From NCBI GenBank assembly GCA_963924555.1, contig OZ004596.1, forward strand, positions 6,086,139-6,150,138: 64,000 bases of DNA, given 5' to 3'. The stretch comes from Crambe crambe (lineage: Eukaryota > Porifera > Demospongiae > Poecilosclerida > Crambeidae). The position numbers and the translations under genes are program-made. Positions within the stretch are counted from its first letter, which is position 1. The number at the start of each line of letters is the position of its first letter. The notes beneath the pieces were generated by a model, which saw nothing but the letters and a program-made list of their open reading frames with translations, had not been told where the DNA came from and ran no database searches. This document shows positions 11,501 to 20,895 of this stretch, one piece after another.

Positions 11501-13364
11501 CTACTCACGTAATTGCCTGGGGGGGGGGGGGGGGGGGGGGGAATGGATGAAAACAAAGGAAGAGGGGGGATGGAAATTGGAAGAGGAAGGGAAGAGGAAG
11601 AAGGGGGAGAGATAAGGAAGTACTTTTCTTCTTACCTTGTTTGCCAAAGTCTTCTAAGCCAGCCTTGGTGACGTCAACATTATGAATGGCTGCCAATACC
11701 TTACACATGGCCAAGTAGTAGCCATGTCTCTCTTCTGGAGCCAGTTCTGAGAGGGTGGGGTCTTTGAATACTCGCCCTGGCAGGTATTTCATCAAGTAGA
11801 ATGGAGTTCCCAGTACACTGTGGGAATGGAGAATAGGATAATGAGGAATAGGGAACAGGGAACTGGGAAAGATTGAAGTGAAATGGTTTTTTAGTCTGAC
11901 CTGGCATCCTCACAGAGTGACATAAGTTCTGGAACAGGAACATTGTGTCTTCCAGCTGCTTCCATCACACGATACTCCCTCTCTACTGCATGAGCTGAAG
12001 GCAGCAGTTTGCCGGGCTAAGTGGCAAAAGTATACAGCAGTGTCTTTATGTAATATTATACTGTTTGGACTCACTGGTTTCTTCCGTAAGACCATTTCCT
12101 GTCCTCCGTAAGCCACATAGTAGGTGGGATTAGACTGACCATGACTAAACTGTCGTATTACCAACTCTTCATCATTATCGCTCAGTCCATGTTTCTCCTG
12201 CAGATATTGCACCAAGTCTTTCTTAGGCAGCTGCAACTTGGGGGAGACTTCAGATGTGCCTGGGACATGAAGGTCGAGGGGGTCGCTTGTATCACTCACA
12301 ACCTGCTCCAGTGACTTCATGGCATCAGGAATATCAGAGACCTGGTAAAGGGTCATTACAAACATAACACAATAGCCTGGTTAGAACTTAGCAAGCGGGC
12401 CGGGGGTGCAGGTAGTTTGTTACAAATATGCATACTTTGATGGTAGTCATTCCCATGAGTCGAGCAGTCTTCAAATTCCTGCCCAAGTCATCCAAGAACA
12501 CAGCTTCATGGGGCTCCACCTCTAGTTTCTTCAGTATCAAATCAAAGATCGGTTGTTCAGGCTTCTTTAAACCCACCATACATGATTGTACCACCTGGGA
12601 GCAAAAAACAACAACAACAACAAACAACAAAAAACAACAACAACAAAAAACAACAACAACATTCAACCAAGTCACTAGAGGGTATTATTCAGATGGTCTA
12701 GATGTTGTCGTCCATACAGAAAGAGACTTACCACGTCAACATTTTCAAGAGTTTGGTGAGGGAATACGGTCCGTCCATTGTCATGGCGGAAGTTGTTAGT
12801 CAGAACGGCAACCTTAATCCCAAGGGATTTCAAATGCCGGAACATTTCCAAGACTTCGTGGTGGGGGGTCAACTTGGTGAAATCCGAGAGCTGCTGGATA
12901 AACTCTTGCACCTGCTCCATTGAGAGGTTGTGACCAGTGTACAAGAGGTACTCATTCCTGAATGGCTCACAAAACTGCTCTACTGTCAGCTCTCCACGCT
13001 CCATCTTAGCAAAGGATCCTCCATTGCCGGTGGCTTTGATGGTGTCCACCAGTGCACCCTCCTTCAAACCATGCTTCTCTTCAAATCTGTCGAATATAGC
13101 CTGTGGAGAGGGCACTACTACCCCACCTAGATCAAATATGACGGCCTTGGGCTTGGAGGTGGCCGATGCTGGTCTGCTCAACACGGTGGAGTAGTTCAGA
13201 CTCAATGAAAGGTCAGTGTTGAGTGCGCATTCTTGCAAAGATCTCGGCGTCTTCAGCGGCCGAGAGGCAGTGAGGAGAGTATTCCTATGCCTGCTAAGTC
13301 TGAGGAGAGTGGATAATGACCTGCTGCAGTGTTGGTGTCTAAGCAAACGGATCACTGAAGACAT
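8581..13364 (-). CDS. ACAD10: ACAD10-type HAD / aminoglycoside-kinase-like / acyl-CoA dehydrogenase fusion
   Basis: Flavin-dependent acyl-CoA dehydrogenase fused to two N-terminal domains; human ACAD10/11 act in mitochondria or peroxisomes and use the kinase-like and HAD parts in 4-hydroxy-acid catabolism. Fourteen exons join in phase to 1105 residues (human about 1059). Exon limits, 5' to 3' on the minus strand: 13364-12732, 12594-12436, 12341-12075, 12016-11901, 11817-11636, 11516-11366, 11227-11082, 11010-10834, 10545-10142, 10081-9941, 9877-9806, 9752-9264, 9198-8977, 8739-8581. Residues 1-70 are Arg/Ser/Leu-rich, like a mitochondrial presequence. The HAD domain starts at [15 protein letters not shown] and has [13 protein letters not shown]. 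The kinase-like domain has HGDFRLDN (exon junction at 11366/11227) and [12 protein letters not shown]. The ACAD domain has [28 protein letters not shown] and [14 protein letters not shown]. The start at 13364 is chosen because it precedes the presequence and sits 100 bp from the divergent ASPDH start. Confidence 0.94.
11053..11072. repeat. Poly-G run (20 nt) in ACAD10 intron
   Basis: Twenty consecutive G on the + strand, that is C on the transcribed strand, inside the 71-bp intron between exons ending 11082 and starting 11010 of ACAD10. Confidence 0.9.
11519..11541. repeat. Poly-G run (23 nt) abutting an ACAD10 splice acceptor
   Basis: On the transcribed minus strand this is a run of C leading directly into the CAG acceptor of the exon starting at 11516, so it serves as the polypyrimidine tract. 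Confidence 0.9.
12603..12663. repeat. CAA-rich simple repeat in ACAD10 intron 1
   Basis: CAA and CAAAA units fill about half of the short intron between exons ending 12732 and starting 12594. On the transcribed strand it is TTG-rich and lies just before the acceptor. Confidence 0.85.
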
Positions 13365-13464
13365 ACTGCTGCAAAGATGGGAAATGGTCGTCAAGCCTGC
13401 AGACTCACTAAAGGAGAATGGTAATGATCGTCTAAGTGCAAAAGTATCTTTTGGGTATGAGAGA
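13365..13464. promoter_or_regulatory. Shared bidirectional promoter region, ACAD10 / ASPDH
   Basis: Only 100 bp separate the start codons of ACAD10 (-) and ASPDH (+), so both 5' UTRs and promoters must lie in or overlap this interval or the opposite gene. No NRF1-type palindrome or TATA box stands out. Confidence 0.7.
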
Positions 13465-14648
13465 ATGGGTTGCAGAAAAGTAGGGATTGTTGGATTTGGG
13501 AAACTAGGTAACTTCAGTGATGTGCATAAATTGTCATCAATTATTGTATTGCAGGTCAATATCTCTATGAAGAAATTGGAAAAAGAAGTGATCTTGAGGT
13601 GGTTTTTGTATGGAACAGAACCAGAGAAAAGATGGAAGGAAAAGTACCAAAGGAGCTGATACTGCAAGACTTGGCTAACTGTTCTTCCAGGTTTATTTTC
13701 CTCCCCCTTTGCATGATTATGTGATTATGGTCTGTGTCCAGGTCACCTGATCTCATTATCGAAGTGTCTCACCCACTTATCGTTGCAGAATATGGAGTGT
13801 TATTCATCCAAACAGCTGATTTCCTAGTTACGTTAAGGCTTCTCTCTCTAATTCCTGTGTCATCATGCCACTCCCCTTATAGGTGGGGTCTCCCACAGCT
13901 CTGGCTGATGATGCAGTATGCAAAGCTCTGACAAAGGAAGCCAAGGGAGGCAGTCATGGTATGTATGTGGCTGCAGGAGCTCTATGGGGAGCTCACGACA
14001 TACAAAAAATGGCAGACAGAGGAACACTGCTGGTAGGGATATAAGTCATAAATTTTTTTAATGATTTGTGTCACATAATAGGGATTGAAAGTATGCATGA
14101 AGAAGCATCCTTCTGCCTTCAAAGTGTGTGGACGTTTAGTTGAACTGGTGAGATTGGCCGAGAAGAGTGCCATCACTTTGTATGAAGGTTGGACTAAGCT
14201 CTTAGTCTTGTGCTTACTCAAATACCTCCCTCTTTCAGGACCTGTGCGAGAGTTATGTTCTCTGGCCCCCAATAACGTCAACACCATGGCCTGTGCCTCT
14301 ATAGCTGCCCACAATCTTGGTTTCGATGGAGTGGTGGGTCACTTAGTGGCTGATCCTAGGTAAGTCATGAGGGCAAGCCTGAGGGAATTTAAGAGATTAT
14401 TTCATTAGTTTGTCAAGTCACATTGTGGAAGTGGAAGTCAAAGGTCCGGGGACAGAAGGGAATAGATTTATGGTGACTACTGTTAGGATTAATCCTGCTT
14501 CTTCTGGGGTCGTTACTGGGACACTGACATTCGGGTCATTTTTGAGCAGTGTGCTTAGTAAGTTACACTTCTCTTTACTCTCTTTACTGGTGTGATTCAT
14601 CATTGTGTAGGTGCAAAAGGAAGAGGGGCTGGTGTGCACATATGTTGA
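13465..14648 (+). CDS. ASPDH: Aspartate dehydrogenase domain-containing protein
   Basis: Predicted NAD(P)-dependent L-aspartate dehydrogenase family enzyme. Eight exons join in phase to 275 residues (human ASPDH about 283): 13465-13507, 13555-13690, 13742-13826, 13883-14032, 14082-14187, 14239-14359, 14409-14557, 14611-14648. The N-terminus MGCRKVGIVGFGKLGQYLYE is a Rossmann nucleotide-binding GxGxxG-like motif. Next come EVVFVWNRTREKM, IIEVSHP, GSHGMYVAAGALWGAHDIQ, and in the C-terminal catalytic domain APNNVNTMACASIAAHNLGF and the predicted end FGSFLSSVLSAKGRGAGVHI. The start is fixed because the dinucleotide-binding motif begins immediately after the ATG. It may share regulation with ACAD10, but no pathway link is shown by the sequence. 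Confidence 0.93.
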
Positions 14649-14693
14649 TGGAATTCACTTAAATACACTTTTAGCTAGCATTCACAGTAAGGT

Positions 14694-14766
14694 GATTCCG
14701 TGGTGTAGCGGTTATCACGTGAGTCTAACACACTCAAGGTCCCCGGTTCGATCCCGGGCGGAATCA
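14694..14766 (+). tRNA. tRNA-Val (anticodon AAC)
   Basis: A 73-nt cloverleaf can be drawn fully: acceptor arm GATTCCG pairs with CGGAATC plus discriminator A; D arm GTG...CAC; anticodon stem TGAGT/ACTCA with loop CTAACAC, giving anticodon AAC; variable loop AGGTC; T arm CCCGG TTCGATC CCGGG. Internal A and B boxes (TGGTGTAGCGG and GGTTCGATCCC) are intact. No intron and no encoded CCA, as expected for a eukaryotic gene. Confidence 0.97.
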
Positions 14767-14779
14767 CTTGGTTTATTAC

Positions 14780-14785
14780 TTTTTT
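14780..14785 (+). terminator. Pol III terminator (T run)
   Basis: Six T residues begin 14 nt after the tRNA-Val 3' end, the usual RNA polymerase III stop signal; a second T-rich stretch follows. Confidence 0.8.
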
Positions 14786-14899
14786 GTTATTTTTTTCTTC
14801 TTTTTCTCTCCATCCTATAAACTTTATTTTAAAAACAGCAAAAATATTCACAAGTTTTTGTTTCTAACAAGTTTTTGTTTCTAAAATAATTCTTCGTAA

Positions 14900-17487
14900 T
14901 CAAACAGCTGCATGGTCTCCTTCTAAGGCTGCAATTTCCTCTTCCAAGATCTTGGTAACAGAGAGGATCTCCCTTGCTTCCGGGATGTTCATATTCTCCA
15001 GAGCTGTGCGAGCAGCATTCCTCACAACAGAAATGAAGTCATTCCTCCTGTGATGAAAGACCAGAAAGGGATAGGGTGTAAATTAGGCTTGGGTAGAGAT
15101 TTCTACAGTAATTCTATTCCACAATGCTCCAAAATGCTACCTATTATTCCCTTGAATGCACCAAAGTAGATGGTGAAGTCTTTGTTTTCAGGCTTGCAGC
15201 AGCTATGCTTACATTATTCTTGACTCCAGGAAGTCCCCAAAATTATCTACCTAAGCCCATGCTAATAGACAAGCAAAGTAGTACACTCTTGATAAAATTG
15301 TGGCAGGAAGTGGTGACCTATACAGAGACACCACACTCACCAAATATGGCCTATATGGGCAGCAGCTTTTGCAGCTTTCATAGCACCAAGACTCAGACAG
15401 GCACTCTGTCTAACAATACGATCATTATCCTTCAGCAACTTAATGAGCTCGTCCACAACTTTATCATCCTTACAGCCTGTTCGGCCCAGAGAAATGGCCG
15501 CCACAGCACGCACATTGGGATCTGGGTCATCCAGCAACTTCAACAGGGCTTCTACCACAGCCTGGTTCTGGAAAGCAGCTAATATCCAGAGAAATATCCA
15601 GAGAAATTATAACAATAAATAGCTCCTGATAATGTTACTTACCCAGCTTCTCTATGGCTGTAAGTCTGACAGAAGAATTCATATTGAAGACTTCTTTCAT
15701 ATTGAATTTTTCCACTGCTATTTGGCTGACCACCTTCCAGAAGGCATTTCTCTGCTCAGAGTCTCCTCTGACCTGCATGAACATCTCCTTGGTCACTTTC
15801 TCTGCATCCTCAAAGACATCTATCTTCAGCATATCCAACAACCATGGAATGTTCTCCTCATCAAAGAGATCTACAATTCAAAGACTTAGTCACATGCAGG
15901 AGATTCCAATGGTGGTGGGTGCCCAAAACTTAATATGGAAGGGTGTACATGTTTTGTCTGTACTGTACTTATAATTAACACCAGCACATTATCCTGTTGG
16001 GAAAAATTTATCTACTTCAAATAGCTGATGATGGTAGCACTTAGCAACACTATACCCTAGGACTTCCATAACACTTAAATAATCATTTGGGACTTCTCTT
16101 ACTTGATAGTTGAGTCTCATAGTCATCCAAAAAGCACTTTTGGAACTTGTACCATGGCACTTCTTCTTCAGAAGGGAAGTTTCTGTCCCAAAAGGTCTCA
16201 ATTTGAGGCTGATCCTCTCCAAGCTTGATATCTTGTAAGGTGGTTTGTCGTAGCTTTGTGTTCAACCTCCCTCCTCTTCTTTTGATGAAGGCTGAAGAGT
16301 CACTAGCAGCAGATGAAGTTACCTCATCTTCCACCTTCTTGCATTGACTTCGAGCTTCCTCGATAAACATTTTGATCTTTTCATCTTGTTGTGACTCCTC
16401 ATCAAAGATGGTCCACGGGATTTGTTGCAATGTCATCTTCCTGCACACAGAACAGAGATCTAGGGCTCAGATGGATATTCTAAAATCAGTTACTCTATTG
16501 CCATGGAGTTCTATAGATAATGACAAAATTGTGTTACATTCTATTGAAAGGGATCATCATATCCACCCAAAATACTTGTACTTTGACCCTGTACCATGAC
16601 CATGCATAGTTAATTATATAAACCCAGTCCCAAATAAAGCCCCAGAGCAACTCCCAAATTCCCCATTGGCTTACATTCCGACAACAAACTCTTTGAGGAG
16701 TACAATTTTGTCCCCCTTAGCAGCCACAAGAATGGGTTTGTTGGAGATATATGCCAGGGAGAGCAGGTCCTGTCCAACATTGTTCTTGGCTGCATCCTTA
16801 CTGGCAAGGTAAACGATACACTATTGGGAGAAAAAAGTGTCATATCATTTTTAGCAAGCTATTCAAGGTGTTGGGAGTTGGATACCCCAACCTTGCTACT
16901 TGTCCCACCAGGGCCACTTAAATGTGCTATCCCTCAAGGAAATACATGCCAATGCACACTCAATGTAGCACAACAGAGAGACCATCAGACCTTTGCATCC
17001 ACCACCATCTTTCCTGCCAACTTTGCAGCCTGCTCACTGACTTTGGAATGGATGTAAGCCGAGACAGAAAGATTCTCCAAACCATCTATACAGAAACATT
17101 AGTCATAATATGGGGTGAGTGATCAGTGCAGCTATGAAATATATTTATTGACCACTTCAAAAGTTGTACAATTACAGGTAATCAAGTCTCACTGAATGGA
17201 GACACATACCTTTAATTAAACTTGCCAATTCAAGATCAGCACTGCTACTTGTGGAGCTGATTAAAACTTCCACTGTCTCTGGAGGGTTTCCTAGCTCAGG
17301 TTCTGCACCGTCCACGGAACAAAATACACAGTATCATATTTCAGCAGCTAGCTAGCTGGAGCGATACAAGCATACCTGCTGCATTGGTGACTGCCGGAGA
17401 CTTAGAATCAGATTTTCTCTCCGATTCTGCGGGAGGCTCTTCATGATGCTCTTCATGATGCTTGTGCTTGGATTGCTTGTCACCCAT
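14900..17487 (-). CDS. TIR-like and HEAT-repeat protein
   Basis: Eight exons join in phase to 465 residues: 17487-17376, 17302-17210, 17085-16991, 16820-16675, 16440-16103, 15870-15643, 15578-15341, 15047-14900. Residues 1-40 are charged and His-rich (HKHHEEHHEEPP). Residues about 45-165 look like a TIR fold: VEVLISSTSS (strand A), LENLSVSAYIHS (strand B), CIVYLASKDAAKN (strand D), VGQDLLSLAY and NKPILVA (strand E). A central part has FWDRNFPSEEEVPWYKFQKC, a WxxxF...VPWxxF pattern. Two or three HEAT repeats follow (ALLKLLDDPDPNVRAVAAIS, LIKLLKDNDRIVRQSACLSL, FISVVRNAARTALENM). HEAT parts suggest a protein scaffold. TIR signalling or NADase activity is only suggested: the usual catalytic Glu position appears to be Asp (GQDLL). 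I cannot assign an orthologue. Confidence 0.8.
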
Positions 17488-17684
17488 GCCACTGCTCAAC
17501 TCTGGAAGTGAGATTTGTATGGCGGTAGATTAGTGTCAAAATTGCCGTACTATTGGGGGTGTGTTTTTCAGAGGGGGAGGGGTCCTTTTTCTGACATAGA
17601 TTTGGAATTTTTAAGGTGTGTCATCTCGAAAAACTTTGCGCGCGCATAATTAGATAGGAAGGGTCAAAGTTCATCTCGTTTTAT

Positions 17685-17694
17685 ACGCATGCGT
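17685..17694. promoter_or_regulatory. NRF1-like palindrome ACGCATGCGT
   Basis: A palindrome matching the NRF1 core lies between the divergent TIR-HEAT gene (ATG at 17487, minus) and the PH gene (ATG at 17859, plus), about 165-200 bp from each start. Confidence 0.5.
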
Positions 17695-17858
17695 GAGATT
17701 AATCAAGCATGCGATTTCCCGGTGCTTGTTCTTTGTTCCTTTTTGCATGACTCTTAAAGCCGCCAGCGGAGGATCCATTTGTAGATGTTACTTGCATAGT
17801 TGGGCTCCGCGGTGACTGAAATGCTAAAAATCATCTAGTTTGTTAGAGGGGGCGCGCC

Positions 17859-19104
17859 ATGTCGACGGCTCATTCTAGTCGAAGCATCAATCTATCAGAC
17901 CAGAGAAAACCCTCCTCAGATTACGTGCAGCCTGGAGGATGTCCCTTCAAATCAAGACAAGAGAGAAGAGACGGTAATCCCACTTCAAAAGTAAGACCCA
18001 GAATTAATATCCAAAGCATGGAAGACATTGAGAAATATTTGGAGAAATTTTCCCTGCAAGATCCCATTTGTGAAGGATATGGTTGTAAAGATACCAGTAA
18101 ATCCAGAAATTTTGAGAGATTTCGAAGAAGGTACTTTATTCTGTTCGAAGGTCTCTTGCTCTATTATGAACACAAATCTCAATACAACAGAGACAAAAAA
18201 AATGGCCTAGTAAGTTTGTGACGAGAAAATAGATAATGTGAGGGGAACCCAGAAGGCTTTGTGTGGTTCCTTGAGAGGATAAATATTGTGTGTGCGCGTG
18301 TTTACTTACACATCCATTTAATTTTTGCTTAGTTCACACCCCTTTTTGTGATTCAAATGGAGGTGATAAATGGATAGGTATTTGTATCAAGGTTATTTTC
18401 TTCTTGGTTGCTATGTTTTTGTATGAATACAGCTCTATCTTTAAGGAAGCATAGTATTATACATACATTAATACATGACTGTCCCAGACTTGAGAGTAAG
18501 TGCTTCCTTTAGCTGTTTCTGTAACTTGTTTAACTATCAGGAAGTTAGAACTAATTAGAGTCAGTGCATGACTCTTTATCAAAGGTTCCTCCACCACTTA
18601 TTCATCCATCTTCTAAATTTGCTGTCATAATAATAATACACTTTTTTCTAATAGAGAAAATCAAGAACAGTAATTCTTGAAGATCTCTTTCTCAGCAAAC
18701 CTGAATTTTTTCCCAGTGCAGCTGGATTCCCTTTCTATTTAAATGTTCCTCATAAACTAAACAAACGACAGTGAGTGCACTCAGGAAAATTTATGCCATA
18801 AGTGTCAGTTTAAAAATGTCACTTGACCAAAATTAGTCTACGCTTCCTCATGTGGTCACTCCTTATGTCAGATATTTCCTCCTCCACACCTTTTCCAGTA
18901 GACCCAACAGACCGTATCCCATAGATTAATTTTCCAGTATTATAATACAACATGATTACTGTTATACTTTTTTGCTGCAGTAAAATATTGATAGTGTTCC
19001 AAACCAAGAGTTGTAGGCAATTCTGGACTGAAAAACTGCAAGAACAAAATCCAAATTTATTGACTCCTAAGCCAATAAAAAAGGCAGTTCTCAAATCATC
19101 ATAA
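17859..19104 (+). CDS. Small PH-domain protein, paralogue 1
   Basis: Three exons (17859-18209, 18655-18770, 18981-19104) join in phase to 196 residues. A basic, Ser-rich N-terminus (about 60 residues) precedes a PH-like domain: SRNFERFRRRYFILFEGLLL then YYEHKSQYNRDKKNGLV across the first junction, SRTVILEDLFLSK, AGFPFYLNVPHKLNKR, and the C-terminal helix CRQFWTEKLQEQNPNLL with its conserved Trp. PH domains bind phosphoinositides or proteins; nothing else is visible. ATG 17859 is the first in frame. Exon borders match exactly those of the paralogues at 23643 (+) and 20780 (-). Confidence 0.88.
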
Positions 19105-19175
19105 GTTAATGTCATAATAATTGTTATTACTGTATTTTGACTGCATAAAAATGAAGGTAGAATTCATTAGCTGCA

Positions 19176-20780
19176 TTAGTTTTCTGTGTCACTGCTTCCT
19201 TCTCTAACATCTAAGGTCTGAGTTTCATCGGAGTGCAAACCTGCAGAGCTATCTGACCTGCACCTTTGCCTGGGTACCTGAAATATAATATTTCTTAATT
19301 ATTATGGATTACTGCTAAACATGCATAGTCCACACTGTTAGCCATTCTGCATTAAGTGAACATACCTCTAAAGTGGCACTTCCATGTCCATGTTCATGGC
19401 TATGTCCATGTTCATGGCCATGTCTATGTCCATGTCCATGTTCATGGCCATGTCCATGTCCATTTTCTTTTTCTAACAAGGCTGGGTTCTGATCCTGTAA
19501 TTTTTCCATCCATTGTCTTTTCTGCTCACGATTCTCGGCCACAAGTAGTATCTCTCTGGAAATATGGTAGCTCTAATAACTATAGTACCATTTTTAGAAG
19601 AACTCAAAACAGCAATAAACTGCTGGGGTTTTATCTATTATGCCCCATTTCCCAGTAGTTACGTACTGCAACTGTGATCTTGGATTCTTTGTCAACATAT
19701 ATCCCATAAAAACGTTATTCATCATGCTGAAGTAGTAAGCTGCTAAATGGCCTCACTTTCTGTCATTGAGTTTGGAAGGGACGTGGACTGTGAAACAGAA
19801 CTTTGCTCCTTGAGGCTTCTTTGTCGGTTTTGTCAAATAAATGCCATCCAAGCAATAACCTTTGTCACGGTGCTAAATGGGAAGAAATTACAAAATTTGC
19901 AGAGGATGTAGTATTAACTTTAACATAATGTAATGAAGTTAACTAAAAATAATGCCAAAAGTAAACCATATAATTGAAATGAGACGACCAATGCCAGGAT
20001 GAGGCTGCCCTGACTGGTGCCAGGATGAGGCTGCCCTGACTGGTGATGATGCACCGCACCACCCTGATTTAAGAGCCAAAATCAGCCAATCCGATGTTCT
20101 GGCCATTATATAGATGCATATTAATCTGCCACACCTCCTGAGTTGTAATTGGCTCTTCAATTGGAATAATTACTGGTACCCATTACTAGTCTGGCATGGT
20201 TACCCATTTACCGGCAAATCCGTCTATCCAAATTCATCTTTCAGACCACTCCGGTTGGTCCGGTTTTCACCGGACTGCTTTTATTATCCTCATGCCTGCA
20301 GAGTTAGCTAAGTATACGAAGCACCATGACCTCAAGAATCATGATCGCATTATCGAAACTTCTTGTGATAGCTAAGTGGGTGAAGGATAAAGTGGGCATG
20401 GTGATCCCACGCACAAGCATGCCAGGTCACTCAAAATTCTGTGGATACACCCCTGTCTAGGAGTTAGATCATGCATGTTCATATGTAGGCTGGCCAGTTT
20501 TGGCATTTTATAAACAAAAACTGAACTGTCTAGTGTGCATTAAATGACAATCAAGGAGACTATGGCGCATGCATGCATCAGAACTTACTTCCAAAGTCCC
20601 TCTTTCTAAATCTCTCAAAAAGTTGTGCTCGTGGTCATAATAGACCAGGACTTTCGGATAAAGAACGAAGTACCGCTTGTTGAAGGACTGATGAAGATGC
20701 GCTTGCTTGAACAAGTGTCCCTTTAAGATGGGTTTGGTTATATCAATACCAGCGATCAGGTTCTTTGGGTGAGAAGACAT
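19176..20780 (-). CDS. Small PH-domain protein with Gly-His-rich tail, paralogue 2
   Basis: Four exons (20780-20589, 19872-19757, 19555-19366, 19277-19176) join in phase to 199 residues. The PH domain begins ILKGHLFKQAHLHQSFNKRY, continues FVLYPKVLVYYDHEHNFLRD, and ends with the helix ENREQKRQWMEKLQDQNPAL. Then comes a run of GHGHEHGHGHRHGHEHGH type (about 27 residues, mostly alternating His with Gly or Glu) and a short polar end SSAGLHSDETQTLDVREGS. The His run is the kind of sequence that can bind Zn, Ni or Cu; that role is inference. It starts 115 bp after the ABHD11 stop on the same strand. Middle exon length (116 bp) and phases equal those of the other two PH genes. Confidence 0.87.
19378..19461 (-). 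repeat. CATGTC/CATGTT hexamer array coding Gly-His and Glu-His
   Basis: Tandem 6- and 12-bp units (CCATGT, CCATGTTCATGG) read on the minus strand as GHGHEHGH. The array is in frame and makes the His-rich tail of the PH protein. Confidence 0.9.
19993..20044. repeat. Perfect 26-bp tandem duplication in an intron
   Basis: The unit beginning GCCAGGATGAGGCTGCCCTG occurs twice in a row, without mismatch, within the 716-bp first intron of the PH/His gene. Confidence 0.9.
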
Positions 20781-20895
20781 GACGATAGCCACTCGAGCAA
20801 GCAGTTCATGAATAACATTAAACGATTGTGACCATAGAAACCTAAAGCCCTTAAAAATGTGACGGTTTGAATAATTGATACATGATACTATACTG

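Noticed and set aside
12388-12675. Extra N-terminal residues (Phe/Val/Cys-rich) before ACAD10 exon 2
   Set aside because: They are the translated CAA-rich intron repeat; the acceptor at 12594 joins in phase to exon 1.
13216-13464. Upstream extension of the ASPDH frame starting at a GTG
   Set aside because: It overlaps the first exon of ACAD10 on the other strand, begins without ATG, and adds no conserved sequence before the Rossmann motif.
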